Assembly: GCA_037140475.1 (NCBI GenBank) | Contig: JBAXEJ010000105.1 | Location: forward strand, 1-6,050 | DNA: 6,050 nucleotides | From: PALSA-1006 sp037140475 | GTDB lineage: Bacteria > Pseudomonadota > Gammaproteobacteria > Burkholderiales > Gallionellaceae | Direction: 5' to 3' | Part shown: one piece after another, positions 1 through 5,847 of the stretch | How positions within the stretch are numbered: the first letter of the stretch is position 1 | How the letters are laid out: each line of letters starts with the position of its first letter | Position numbers and translations under genes: made by a program | Notes under the pieces: model-generated | Databases searched by the model: none | Told to the model about the DNA's origin: nothing | Seen by the model: only the letters and a program-made list of their open reading frames with translations

Positions 1-24
1 GTTTTAGCGGCATAGAAAGTTCCA

Positions 25-1095
25 ATGAAATTTATCGACGAATCCAAAATTGAAGTAATCGCAGGCGACGGCGGCAACGGCGCGGCGAGTTTTCGTCGCG
101 AAAAATATATCGCCAAAGGTGGCCCTGATGGCGGCGACGGTGGCTGGGGTGGCAGCGTTTTTGCCATGGCTGATCGCAACATCAATACGCTCGTAGATTT
201 TCGCTTTGCCAAACATCATCGCGCCAAGAATGGTGAGTCTGGCCGTGGCGCTGACTGTTATGGTAAAGGCGCCGATGACATCATCCTACGCATGCCAGTT
301 GGTACAGTGATCACCGACATTAATACCGGCGAACTCATTGCGGATCTTTCTCAGGACGGAGAAAAAACGCTACTTGCGCAAGGTGGTAAAGGTGGACTAG
401 GCAACCTGCATTTCAAATCCAGTACCAACCGCACGCCACGTCAATGTACGCCAGGTGAAGAGGGTGAACGTCGTGAACTGCAACTTGAACTAAAGGTATT
501 AGCCGACGTCGGTCTGCTAGGTATGCCAAACGCGGGTAAATCAACGTTCATTCGTGCTGTATCCGCAGCTCGCCCTAAAGTGGCCGACTACCCATTCACC
601 ACGCTTCACCCCAATCTAGGTGTTGTGCGCGTGGATACCGAGAAAAGCTTTGTCATCGCCGATATTCCCGGTTTGATCGAAGGCGCAGCTGAAGGTGCTG
701 GCCTAGGGCATCAGTTCTTACGTCACTTAGCGCGTACTCGTTTATTGCTGCATCTGGTTGATGTAGCCCCTATGCACGAAGGTGTCGACCCCGTGTATGA
801 GGCGCATGCCATCCTTAATGAATTAAAAAAATATGACGAAGCGCTGTTTGAAAAACCACGCTGGTTAATTTTGAACAAACTTGACTTGCTACCAGAACCG
901 GAAGAAACAGTCGCAGCTTTTCTCAAAGCGTTTGGAGATGACACTCGTCATTTTGCCATCTCTGCGATCAATGGTCAGGGCTGTAAAGAACTAACCTACG
1001 CCATCATGGAACACTTAGAGCAGGTTGCCGAACAAGAGCGTGAGGCTATTGCGGCGAGCGCACAGGAAAGCGCAATTAACCTCGAAGCAGAATAA
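25..1095 (+). CDS. obgE: Obg/CgtA family ribosome-assembly GTPase
   Basis: Large-subunit ribosome assembly GTPase of the Obg family, cytoplasmic and ribosome-associated, essential in most bacteria and linked to stringent-response control (family knowledge). The 356-residue product has the glycine-rich Obg fold at about residues 1-159, starting MKFIDESKIEV and carrying GGPDGGDGG at 32-40. The GTPase domain follows: P-loop GMPNAGKS 166-173, switch FTTL 191-194, DIPG 213-216, NKLD 284-287 and SAI 313-315. All nucleotide-binding motifs are intact. The tail after about residue 335 is short and lacks the long acidic extension of E. coli ObgE (390 aa). The ATG is the conserved family start, with a weak AGAAAG Shine-Dalgarno at 14-19. 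The gene lies 10 bp before proB, so the two are probably co-transcribed. In related bacteria rplU-rpmA usually precede it, but that lies outside the window. Confidence 0.97.
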   Translation: MKFIDESKIEVIAGDGGNGAASFRREKYIAKGGPDGGDGGWGGSVFAMADRNINTLVDFRFAKHHRAKNGESGRGADCYGKGADDIILRMPVGTVITDINTGELIADLSQDGEKTLLAQGGKGGLGNLHFKSSTNRTPRQCTPGEEGERRELQLELKVLADVGLLGMPNAGKSTFIRAVSAARPKVADYPFTTLHPNLGVVRVDTEKSFVIADIPGLIEGAAEGAGLGHQFLRHLARTRLLLHLVDVAPMHEGVDPVYEAHAILNELKKYDEALFEKPRWLILNKLDLLPEPEETVAAFLKAFGDDTRHFAISAINGQGCKELTYAIMEHLEQVAEQEREAIAASAQESAINLEAE

Positions 1096-1105
1096 TACTC
1101 ACTTC

Positions 1106-2224
1106 ATGAAAACCGCACTCCTTCAAGCAAAGCGCATTGTCGTCAAAGTCGGCAGTAGTCTTGTCACCAATCAAGGCGAAGGCTTAGATACCGTTGCCAT
1201 CGGCAATTGGGCGCAGCAAATTGCCACCTTGCGTGATCGTGGCTGTGAAGTTGTGCTGGTTTCTTCAGGGGCCATTGCCGAAGGCATGCAACGCCTAGGT
1301 TGGAAGCAGCGCCCCAGTGCCGTGCATGAATTACAGGCCGCCGCTGCGGTCGGTCAAATGGGCTTGGTGCAGGTTTATGAAAGCTGTTTCAGCAAACATA
1401 AATTGCGTGCCGCGCAAGTATTACTTACCCATGCAGACTTGGCCGATCGTGAACGTTATCTGAATGCCCGCTCAACGCTGCGCACCCTTCTCACCTTGGG
1501 TGTTATTCCGATCATTAACGAAAATGACACTGTCGTTACCGATGAAATTAAATTTGGCGACAATGACACCCTCGGTGCGTTGGTGACTAATTTGATCGAA
1601 GCGGATGCGCTGATTATTCTCACCGATCAAACTGGGCTCTACAGTGCAGACCCGCGCAAAGACCCAAACGCAACGCTTGTTAGCCTTGCCCAAGCCGGTG
1701 AAGCCTATCTTGAAACGATTGCAGGTGGGGCAGGTAGCTCCATCGGGCGCGGCGGCATGATCACCAAAATTCTTGCCGCAAAACGTGCCGCACGCAGCGG
1801 TGCCCATACCGCCATTGCCTCAGGACATGAGCGGGACGTATTGCCTCGCCTGTTGCAAGGTGAAAGCATTGGCACACTCCTCACCGCATCGGCTCTCGCG
1901 CTAGATGCACGCAAACAATGGCTCGCGGATCATTTGCAGGTCACTGGAAAAATTAAATTAGATGCTGGTGCAGTAAGCGCTCTTCGTAATGAAGGAAAAA
2001 GTTTGCTACCGATTGGCGCAACTGAAATCAGTGGCGAATTTCAACGGGGCGCAGTTGTTGCTATCCTCGATGAAAACGGAGCGGACATTGCACGTGGCTT
2101 AGTCAATTACAGCGCCGACGAAGCGCGCCGTATTGCTAGGCACTCAAGTAACGAAATCGAGGCTATCCTTGGCTACATTGACGAATCTGAGTTAATTCAT
2201 AGAGACAACCTAGTCCTACTGTGA
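1106..2224 (+). CDS. proB: Glutamate 5-kinase with C-terminal PUA domain
   Basis: Catalyses ATP-dependent phosphorylation of L-glutamate to glutamate 5-phosphate, the first and usually proline-inhibited step of proline synthesis; cytoplasmic. The 372-residue product (E. coli ProB is 367) has an amino-acid-kinase domain at about 1-260: VVKVGSSLVT 12-21, VSSGAIAEG 52-60, AAAVGQMGL 79-87, INENDTV 137-143, FGDNDTLGALV 150-160, LTDQTGLYSADPR 172-184 and GRGGMITK 214-221. A PUA domain follows at about 275-355. The frame stays open upstream to a start at 1025 inside obgE, but the ATG at 1106 gives the family N-terminus just before the conserved KVGSS. It also leaves a normal 10-bp gap after the obgE TAA. 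No strong Shine-Dalgarno is visible, so translational coupling to obgE is plausible. proA, the partner enzyme gene, is not in the window. Confidence 0.97.
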   Translation: MKTALLQAKRIVVKVGSSLVTNQGEGLDTVAIGNWAQQIATLRDRGCEVVLVSSGAIAEGMQRLGWKQRPSAVHELQAAAAVGQMGLVQVYESCFSKHKLRAAQVLLTHADLADRERYLNARSTLRTLLTLGVIPIINENDTVVTDEIKFGDNDTLGALVTNLIEADALIILTDQTGLYSADPRKDPNATLVSLAQAGEAYLETIAGGAGSSIGRGGMITKILAAKRAARSGAHTAIASGHERDVLPRLLQGESIGTLLTASALALDARKQWLADHLQVTGKIKLDAGAVSALRNEGKSLLPIGATEISGEFQRGAVVAILDENGADIARGLVNYSADEARRIARHSSNEIEAILGYIDESELIHRDNLVLL

Positions 2225-2243
2225 AGAAGTAAAACTAGGTTGT
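2205..2243 (+). repeat. Perfect 10-bp inverted repeat across the proB stop codon
   Basis: ACAACCTAGT at 2205-2214 is the exact reverse complement of ACTAGGTTGT at 2234-2243. Inside it, TACT (2217-2220) can pair with AGTA (2228-2231), giving a longer hairpin with a 2x2 internal loop and a 7-nt loop that holds the TGA stop. No T-run follows on either strand, so it does not qualify as a standard intrinsic terminator. It may act as a 3'-end mRNA-stabilising stem or a weak barrier between the convergent proB and cyclase genes. The repeat itself is certain; its role is inferred. Confidence 0.6.
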
Positions 2244-2288
2244 GGCGTAAATAAACTTGCGTACAATATTTTCACTTCTCCATTGCCG

Positions 2289-2313
2289 CCACTCGCCATT
2301 GGCGACTAAGTGG
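2289..2313. repeat. Small imperfect hairpin between convergent genes
   Basis: CCACT (2289-2293) pairs with AGTGG (2309-2313) and CGCC (2294-2297) with GGCG (2301-2304), leaving an ATT loop and a 4-nt bulge (ACTA) on the 3' side. It lies in the 128-bp gap between proB and the converging cyclase gene. No T-run follows on either strand. It may contribute to transcription termination or RNA 3'-end protection, but the sequence alone does not show which. Confidence 0.35.
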
Positions 2314-2352
2314 ACTTAGCTGTCGATCAAAGTTTGAAAAATTTGACGCCTC

Positions 2353-3888
2353 TCAGTCAGTGTAAACGACCTTGTTACGTCCAGATTCTTTAGCTTCATA
2401 CAGTGCCTTGTCAGCTAGGCTGAGCAACATATCCAGATGTGGATCTTTAGCCTTCAGTGATGTCACTCCAATCGAGACAGTGAAATTTATTGGTAGACCA
2501 CTCTCAATGGTGACTTCCGTGCTTTCAATGTTTGCCCGCAATCTTTCGCCAACTTCAACTGCCATTACCTTATCAGTTTCCGGCAGCAAAACAGCGAATT
2601 CCTCACCCCCAATGCGTCCAACAATGTCCACTTCTCGGAGAGTTTTACGGCAAATTTCAGCGAGCTTGATTAAAACGGTATCGCCAGCCTTGTGTCCGTA
2701 CGTGTCATTGACCTTCTTGAAAAAATCAATATCCATCATGAAAAGGGAAAGACTATTTTTATATCGCACTGAACGTGATAGCTCCACTTCAGCGAGATGC
2801 ATAAAGTGACGTCGATTGTTAAGGCTAGTCAAATAATCAAGATGAGCTTGTCGCTCCAATTCCAACTCATATTGCTTTCGTTCCGTGATGTCCCGCACCA
2901 CCGCTTGCAGTACATGCTTTCCACTTATATTAAGTGAATTTAGCAATACTTCGGCCGGAAAGCTCTGTCCGCTATCCAATCGTATGTGCATCCATTCAAA
3001 ACTATTAGTCGACTCGCGCTTGGCTTTAGCTATCTGCTTTTGTGCGAGCGATTCAGAATTTTCACCACAGGGTTGCAGTGGTGGCGAAAGTTCAGCTGGG
3101 CTCTTGGTAAAAAAAATCGTTTTTGACGGACAGCCAAATATTTTTAAAGTGGCCGAGTTGCAGTCGAAGAAGCCACGTTCGTCCACAAGCATTACCGCGT
3201 CACTGGTGCTTTCGAATAATGTCCGCAGTCGAATTTCTGAATCCTTAATTAACTGCTCATCGCGCTCCCATGTCATCAGCAATACGCCGATGACGACCAG
3301 TAGCGTAGAGATAATAGAAATCAGAAATGTGAGTGTCTGAATCGGGTTGGACGTGGTGATGGAGGTCAGGGTGAACTGTCCATTTAGTGCACCAATAAGT
3401 CGCAACAGCATTACCAATGAAAGAAGCATTGAGCCAGTCATGATGACATATTGCCCTCTGCCTTCGAAATGACCTCGGCATCGGTAAGCAAAGTATGTCA
3501 GTAGAACTCCCTGAAATAACCATAAGCAAGCACTCAGTACGGTACGTGCTTGCAGGTCGTCAAGAAGCAAGCTAAAGCCAATGATGACAACTCCCACGGG
3601 AGCCCAGACAAACCACTTGCGCGGCTGTCGAGCGTTGAAGTTCTGCAATCCTTCCGTAAACAGAGAGAACATGAATGCAATAGCTGTATTAGCTATTACG
3701 ATGCTGACAAAGTCGCTAATTTCACCGCGCAAACTGAATAAAAAATATGCAAATCCATGTAGCGCAATGCCTAAAGCCCACGGCATCAAACCCTGTTTAC
3801 GACGATAGCTAACTGCAGCAATTGCGATGGCGAGCGAGAAACTCAACGCAATAATGATTATAAATATGGTGGGGATGTGAGCTTGCAT
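2353..3888 (-). CDS. Membrane PAS-GGDEF diguanylate cyclase
   Basis: Predicted inner-membrane diguanylate cyclase making c-di-GMP from two GTP. Numbering is for the 511-residue product from the ATG at 3886-3888. About seven hydrophobic segments fill residues 5-207 (roughly 7-27, 36-53, 59-80, 92-111, 116-135, 147-168, 183-206), an arrangement I cannot assign to a named sensor family. A PAS domain at about 217-335 ends in the linker RDITERKQ. The GGDEF domain follows: DYLTSLNNRRHF 351-362, MDIDFFKKVND 385-395 with metal and substrate residues, RxxD inhibitory site 418-421, and active-site GGEEF 427-431. No EAL domain is present, so synthesis only is expected. The ligand is unknown. An in-frame TTG at 3898-3900 would add four residues; neither start has a good Shine-Dalgarno, and I prefer the ATG. 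The gene converges on proB and stands alone. Confidence 0.93.
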   Translation of the reverse strand: MQAHIPTIFIIIIALSFSLAIAIAAVSYRRKQGLMPWALGIALHGFAYFLFSLRGEISDFVSIVIANTAIAFMFSLFTEGLQNFNARQPRKWFVWAPVGVVIIGFSLLLDDLQARTVLSACLWLFQGVLLTYFAYRCRGHFEGRGQYVIMTGSMLLSLVMLLRLIGALNGQFTLTSITTSNPIQTLTFLISIISTLLVVIGVLLMTWERDEQLIKDSEIRLRTLFESTSDAVMLVDERGFFDCNSATLKIFGCPSKTIFFTKSPAELSPPLQPCGENSESLAQKQIAKAKRESTNSFEWMHIRLDSGQSFPAEVLLNSLNISGKHVLQAVVRDITERKQYELELERQAHLDYLTSLNNRRHFMHLAEVELSRSVRYKNSLSLFMMDIDFFKKVNDTYGHKAGDTVLIKLAEICRKTLREVDIVGRIGGEEFAVLLPETDKVMAVEVGERLRANIESTEVTIESGLPINFTVSIGVTSLKAKDPHLDMLLSLADKALYEAKESGRNKVVYTD

Positions 3889-3907
3889 TAGGGTGCCCAA
3901 GGTTTTA

Positions 3908-3925
3908 TGTAAATGTGGCTTTACA
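3908..3925. promoter_or_regulatory. Perfect TGTAAA-N6-TTTACA dyad upstream of the cyclase gene
   Basis: TGTAAA (3908-3913) and TTTACA (3920-3925) form a perfect 6-bp dyad around a 6-nt centre, 20 bp upstream of the preferred cyclase ATG. It could be an operator for a dimeric regulator or a small hairpin in the mRNA leader. It is not a CRP site, because CRP needs 6 nt between its pentamers and here TGTAA and TTACA are 8 nt apart. The dyad is seen directly; any regulatory role is inferred. Confidence 0.3.
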
Positions 3926-3955
3926 ATTGATGCATTCTATCCTCTGACGAATTCG

Positions 3956-4196
3956 CAGGTTGCTAGAATTATTAGGCGAGGAGGGAGCATATACTCCCAA
4001 AGGCCCTAGGTGCTTGGGGTAATGAGCGTCTCTTTCGTCCACATTGTTAGCGTTCGCGACCGTCAGCTAACTTGCAACCTGATTTTGGGGTCGTGAATGA
4101 CCGGTGTGCGGCGATGAGTATTAAGGCGCATCGGACAGCTTCGTGGACTAAGCGGTCAGTAATGAATGTCTTGAAATCAGTCATTACTGATTTTTA
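3956..4196 (+). ncRNA. Candidate structured RNA ending in a terminator (speculative)
   Basis: CAGGTTGC (3956-3963) and GCAACCTG (4074-4081) are perfect complements that could close a multi-branched fold. Inside lie GGGAG/CTCCC (3983-3987/3994-3998), an overlapping CCCAA/TTGGG hairpin (3996-4000/4014-4018) extended by GCC/GGT, and GTTAGC/GCTAAC (4046-4051/4066-4071). Downstream are GGTCG/TGACC with a TGAA tetraloop (4089-4102), CGATG/CATCG (4112-4116/4129-4133) and the terminator-like hairpin at 4156-4195. The T-run gives plus-strand polarity although no plus-strand protein gene lies upstream in this gap. I recognise no known RNA family. Short inverted repeats occur by chance, no clear promoter is visible, and no folding energy was computed. 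The alternatives are decayed sequence or a minus-strand leader. Confidence 0.2.
4156..4195 (+). terminator. Hairpin plus T5, plus-strand intrinsic terminator candidate
   Basis: TCAGTAATGA (4156-4165) pairs perfectly with TCATTACTGA (4181-4190) around a 15-nt loop, followed at once by TTTTT (4191-4195). Orientation is plus strand. The stem is AT-rich (four G-C pairs of ten), so termination may be weak. A competing 7-bp hairpin, AAATCAG (4174-4180) with CTGATTT (4187-4193), uses the same right arm. On the minus strand the structure is preceded by an A-run but followed by CCGC, so it is a poor terminator for the minus-strand gene that ends at 4222. Confidence 0.45.
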
Positions 4197-4221
4197 GTTT
4201 AGCCTGAATTGCAAAGTCATC

Positions 4222-4656
4222 TTAATCAAAAAGCTGTTGCCACCACCGTTTTCGACTGTTGGTAAGCGGAGGATGGTTTTCAATGCGCGAAGGAGGCTGA
4301 ATGCTCAACAGCCAGGATGGAGATGAGCCTCGCGTGCCTTCATAACACGAGCTACCAATATAATTAGGGTCATACACTTTAATTAAAGTCGGCGCGTCAA
4401 AATTATCTACATAGACGATGCCACAAAAATGATAGTCATGGTCTTTACGAAGTAGCGCATTTAGAGCATCAAGGCGCATAGCCAAGACTTCTCCGCCAAA
4501 TGCTGTCGTTGGAACTTCTTCACCAACTTGGTAAAAAAACCATTCCCCTGCCTTAACTTTGTCCAGTAATGCATCTAATTCAGCCCACTTCAACACACCG
4601 AAAAACGGTTCATCTACTAGGCGTGAATGAAAACTGTCCATGGAAATATTACTCAT
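4222..4656 (-). CDS. Hypothetical protein, 144 residues, family not recognised
   Basis: I do not recognise this family. The product is a soluble, probably cytoplasmic protein with no signal peptide or membrane segment. It is rich in aromatic and acidic residues: EWFFYQVGEEVP 38-49, then FGGEVLAMRLDALNALLRKDHDYHF 53-77, with a likely helix around 57-70. A strand-like hydrophobic run GIVYVDNF 79-86 is followed by TLIKVYDPNYIGSS 90-103. The end is basic and tryptophan-rich (RKRWWQQLF 135-143). The reading frame is uninterrupted with even codon use, and AAGGA lies 7 nt before the ATG, so I judge it a real gene. A second ATG at codon 6 (4639-4641) lacks that spacing. It is divergent from the LysR gene across 255 bp, which makes it the natural candidate for that regulator's target. 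No function is proposed. Confidence 0.8.
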   Translation of the reverse strand: MSNISMDSFHSRLVDEPFFGVLKWAELDALLDKVKAGEWFFYQVGEEVPTTAFGGEVLAMRLDALNALLRKDHDYHFCGIVYVDNFDAPTLIKVYDPNYIGSSCYEGTRGSSPSWLLSIQPPSRIENHPPLTNSRKRWWQQLFD

Positions 4657-4663
4657 TCCAATA

Positions 4664-4668
4664 TCCTT
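4664..4668 (-). promoter_or_regulatory. Ribosome binding site of the 144-residue gene
   Basis: AAGGA on the minus strand (TCCTT on plus), 7 nt from the ATG at 4654-4656. It fixes that ATG in preference to the in-frame ATG five codons later and is the clearest Shine-Dalgarno in the window. Confidence 0.7.
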
Positions 4669-4725
4669 ATAGTTTGAAAATAGATTTGTTAAAGTTGTGT
4701 CTAGCTCACTAAATTCTCATGATGC

Positions 4726-4910
4726 TTATCAATACTTATTTATCAAATTAGAAAAATATTAAAGTAGTAATAACTTGGTGGCGCGCTTTTTAAAGCATGA
4801 AAGAATTTGACCAATTGCCGCAATATTTTTAACGAGGCCAATTTTATGTTATCTTTTAAAAGTTGATAATACGCTTGCCGGTTAACAGAATGTTTCTGAT
4901 TTGTTGATAA
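4726..4910. promoter_or_regulatory. Cluster of TTATC/GATAA half-sites in the divergent promoter region
   Basis: The AT-rich gap between the 144-residue gene and the LysR gene holds TTATC at 4726, 4740 and 4849, and GATAA at 4865 and 4906. Four of the five extend to TTATCAA/TTGATAA (4726-4732, 4740-4746, 4863-4869, 4904-4910). TTATC at 4849-4853 and GATAA at 4865-4869 form a dyad with 11 nt between arms, and the next GATAA begins 41 bp later. LysR-type regulators typically bind interrupted dyads in the shared promoter of their own and a divergent gene, so these may be its sites. AT-richness makes some chance matches likely. No well-spaced -35/-10 pair is evident for either gene. Confidence 0.35.
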
Positions 4911-4911
4911 T

Positions 4912-5847
4912 ATGCTGATAGAGAACATCTCCGATTTAATGGTATTTACTCATGCAGTAAAGGGGGGAAGTCTCAGTGCGGCTGGGCGTGAGCTCGGAAT
5001 TTCGCTCGCGGTGGCGAGTAAGCGCCTTCAGCGTCTGGAGGAACAGCTTGGGGTACGTCTGCTCAATCGCTCCACACGCCAGCTCAGCCTGACCGATGAA
5101 GGAGCGGAGTACTACCACTACTGCGTGCGCATACTCGCCGAACTGGAAGAGGGCGAGGAACTAGTGACACGTGGCAGCAAGGAGCCCAAGGGCAACCTCA
5201 AGATCACTGTCCCCGCCGCCTTTGGACGCTTGCACGTTGCACCGCTGGTGCCTGAGTTTCTAACGCGCTATCCGGAGATCAAGCTCATCCTGCATCTCAC
5301 CGACAGTACGGTGGATATCATCGATCAGGGTTACGACCTGGCGGTACGCATCGGTGATTTGAAGGACTCTAGCCTCATCGCAAGATCGATCTGCCTGGAT
5401 CGCCGGGTGGTCGTTGCCACGCCATCCTATCTGGCCCGATACGGCGCGCCGCGCACTCCGCAGGAGCTGGCCGAGCACAATGCTCTGCTGTTTGCAGGAA
5501 TGGACCATTGGAGCTTCACGGGCCCGAGTGGAGAGGTGGTGAGCATCAAGGTCAGCGGCAACCTGGATACTAACAATTGCGATGCCTTGCGCGAGACGAT
5601 CTACGCCGATCTCGGGCTGGCGCTGCGGCCGCTGTGGGATGTATGGCAGGATCTGCGCGATGGCAGGCTGGTCCGGCTGCTGCCTGCTTATATACCGCCC
5701 GCCTATCCCATCAATGTGGTTTACCCAAGCAGGCGACTTACGCCGAAGAAGACCCGATTATTCATCGAGCACCTACTGCGACGGTTTGGTCCCACTCCCT
5801 ATTGGGATGATCTTGCCGGCCAAGTATCGACCGGTTCGGCCGAGTAG
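4912..5847 (+). CDS. LysR-type transcriptional regulator (CrgA-like)
   Basis: DNA-binding regulator of the LysR family, cytoplasmic, usually a tetramer that responds to a small-molecule inducer. The 311-residue length is typical. The N-terminal winged helix-turn-helix covers about 1-65, with the recognition region SLSAAGRELGISLAVASKRLQRLEEQLGVRLLNR at 20-53 and the wing RQLSLTDEG 56-64. A linker helix follows at about 66-90. The periplasmic-binding-protein-like effector domain runs from about 94 (GNLKITVPAAFGR) to 293, with YDLAVRIG 141-148 and DLGLALRP 233-240. The start ATG places the helix-turn-helix at the usual distance, though no clear Shine-Dalgarno precedes it. The subfamily call is by resemblance only. 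Its G+C is visibly higher than its neighbours' (about 60% by eye), suggesting a different origin. The divergent small gene is the likely target; the inducer is unknown. Confidence 0.95.
   Translation: MLIENISDLMVFTHAVKGGSLSAAGRELGISLAVASKRLQRLEEQLGVRLLNRSTRQLSLTDEGAEYYHYCVRILAELEEGEELVTRGSKEPKGNLKITVPAAFGRLHVAPLVPEFLTRYPEIKLILHLTDSTVDIIDQGYDLAVRIGDLKDSSLIARSICLDRRVVVATPSYLARYGAPRTPQELAEHNALLFAGMDHWSFTGPSGEVVSIKVSGNLDTNNCDALRETIYADLGLALRPLWDVWQDLRDGRLVRLLPAYIPPAYPINVVYPSRRLTPKKTRLFIEHLLRRFGPTPYWDDLAGQVSTGSAE

Larger units (their letters stand above)
3889..4221. other. Gene-free intergenic stretch between two minus-strand genes
   Basis: No credible protein-coding gene was found here. The longest start-to-stop I traced on the plus strand is 24 codons (4022-4096), with no usable ribosome binding site. 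The stretch contains the cyclase gene's leader, the 3908-3925 dyad, a run of short inverted repeats between 3956 and 4133, and a hairpin with T-run at 4156-4195. I saw no convincing sigma70 promoter on either strand; TATACT at 3990-3995 resembles a -10 box but lacks a well-spaced -35. The promoter of the cyclase gene must lie here unless it is transcribed from the small gene at 4222-4656. Confidence 0.7.

Noticed and set aside
1..15. Possible last codons of rpmA (V-L-A-A-stop) before obgE
   Set aside because: Only four codons are visible and the ending is not a recognisable L27 C-terminus; it may simply be intergenic sequence.
1025..1105. N-terminal extension of proB overlapping the end of obgE
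   Set aside because: The extra 27 residues are basic, unlike any ProB N-terminus, and are read from obgE codons in another frame; the ATG at 1106 fits the family.
2372..3808. Several plus-strand open frames opposite the cyclase gene
   Set aside because: They are antisense shadows of a strongly conserved minus-strand protein, with serine- and arginine-rich translations that show no domain.
4046..4071. GTTAGC/GCTAAC pair resembling an integron attC core
   Set aside because: The flanking bases do not fit the GTTRRRY/RYYYAAC consensus, and there is no integrase or cassette array.
4022..4096. 24-codon plus-strand open frame in the gene-free stretch
   Set aside because: No properly spaced ribosome binding site and no recognisable product; this length is expected by chance.
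3889..4160. c-di-GMP (GEMM) riboswitch in the cyclase leader
   Set aside because: Read on the minus strand, the conserved GEMM core and its GCAAAGCC-type segment are not found; only a GTAAAGCC fragment is present, without the surrounding stems.
4743..4928. 61-codon minus-strand open frame across the LysR promoter
   Set aside because: Its start lies inside the LysR coding sequence, it has AT-driven composition, and it covers the likely regulatory region.
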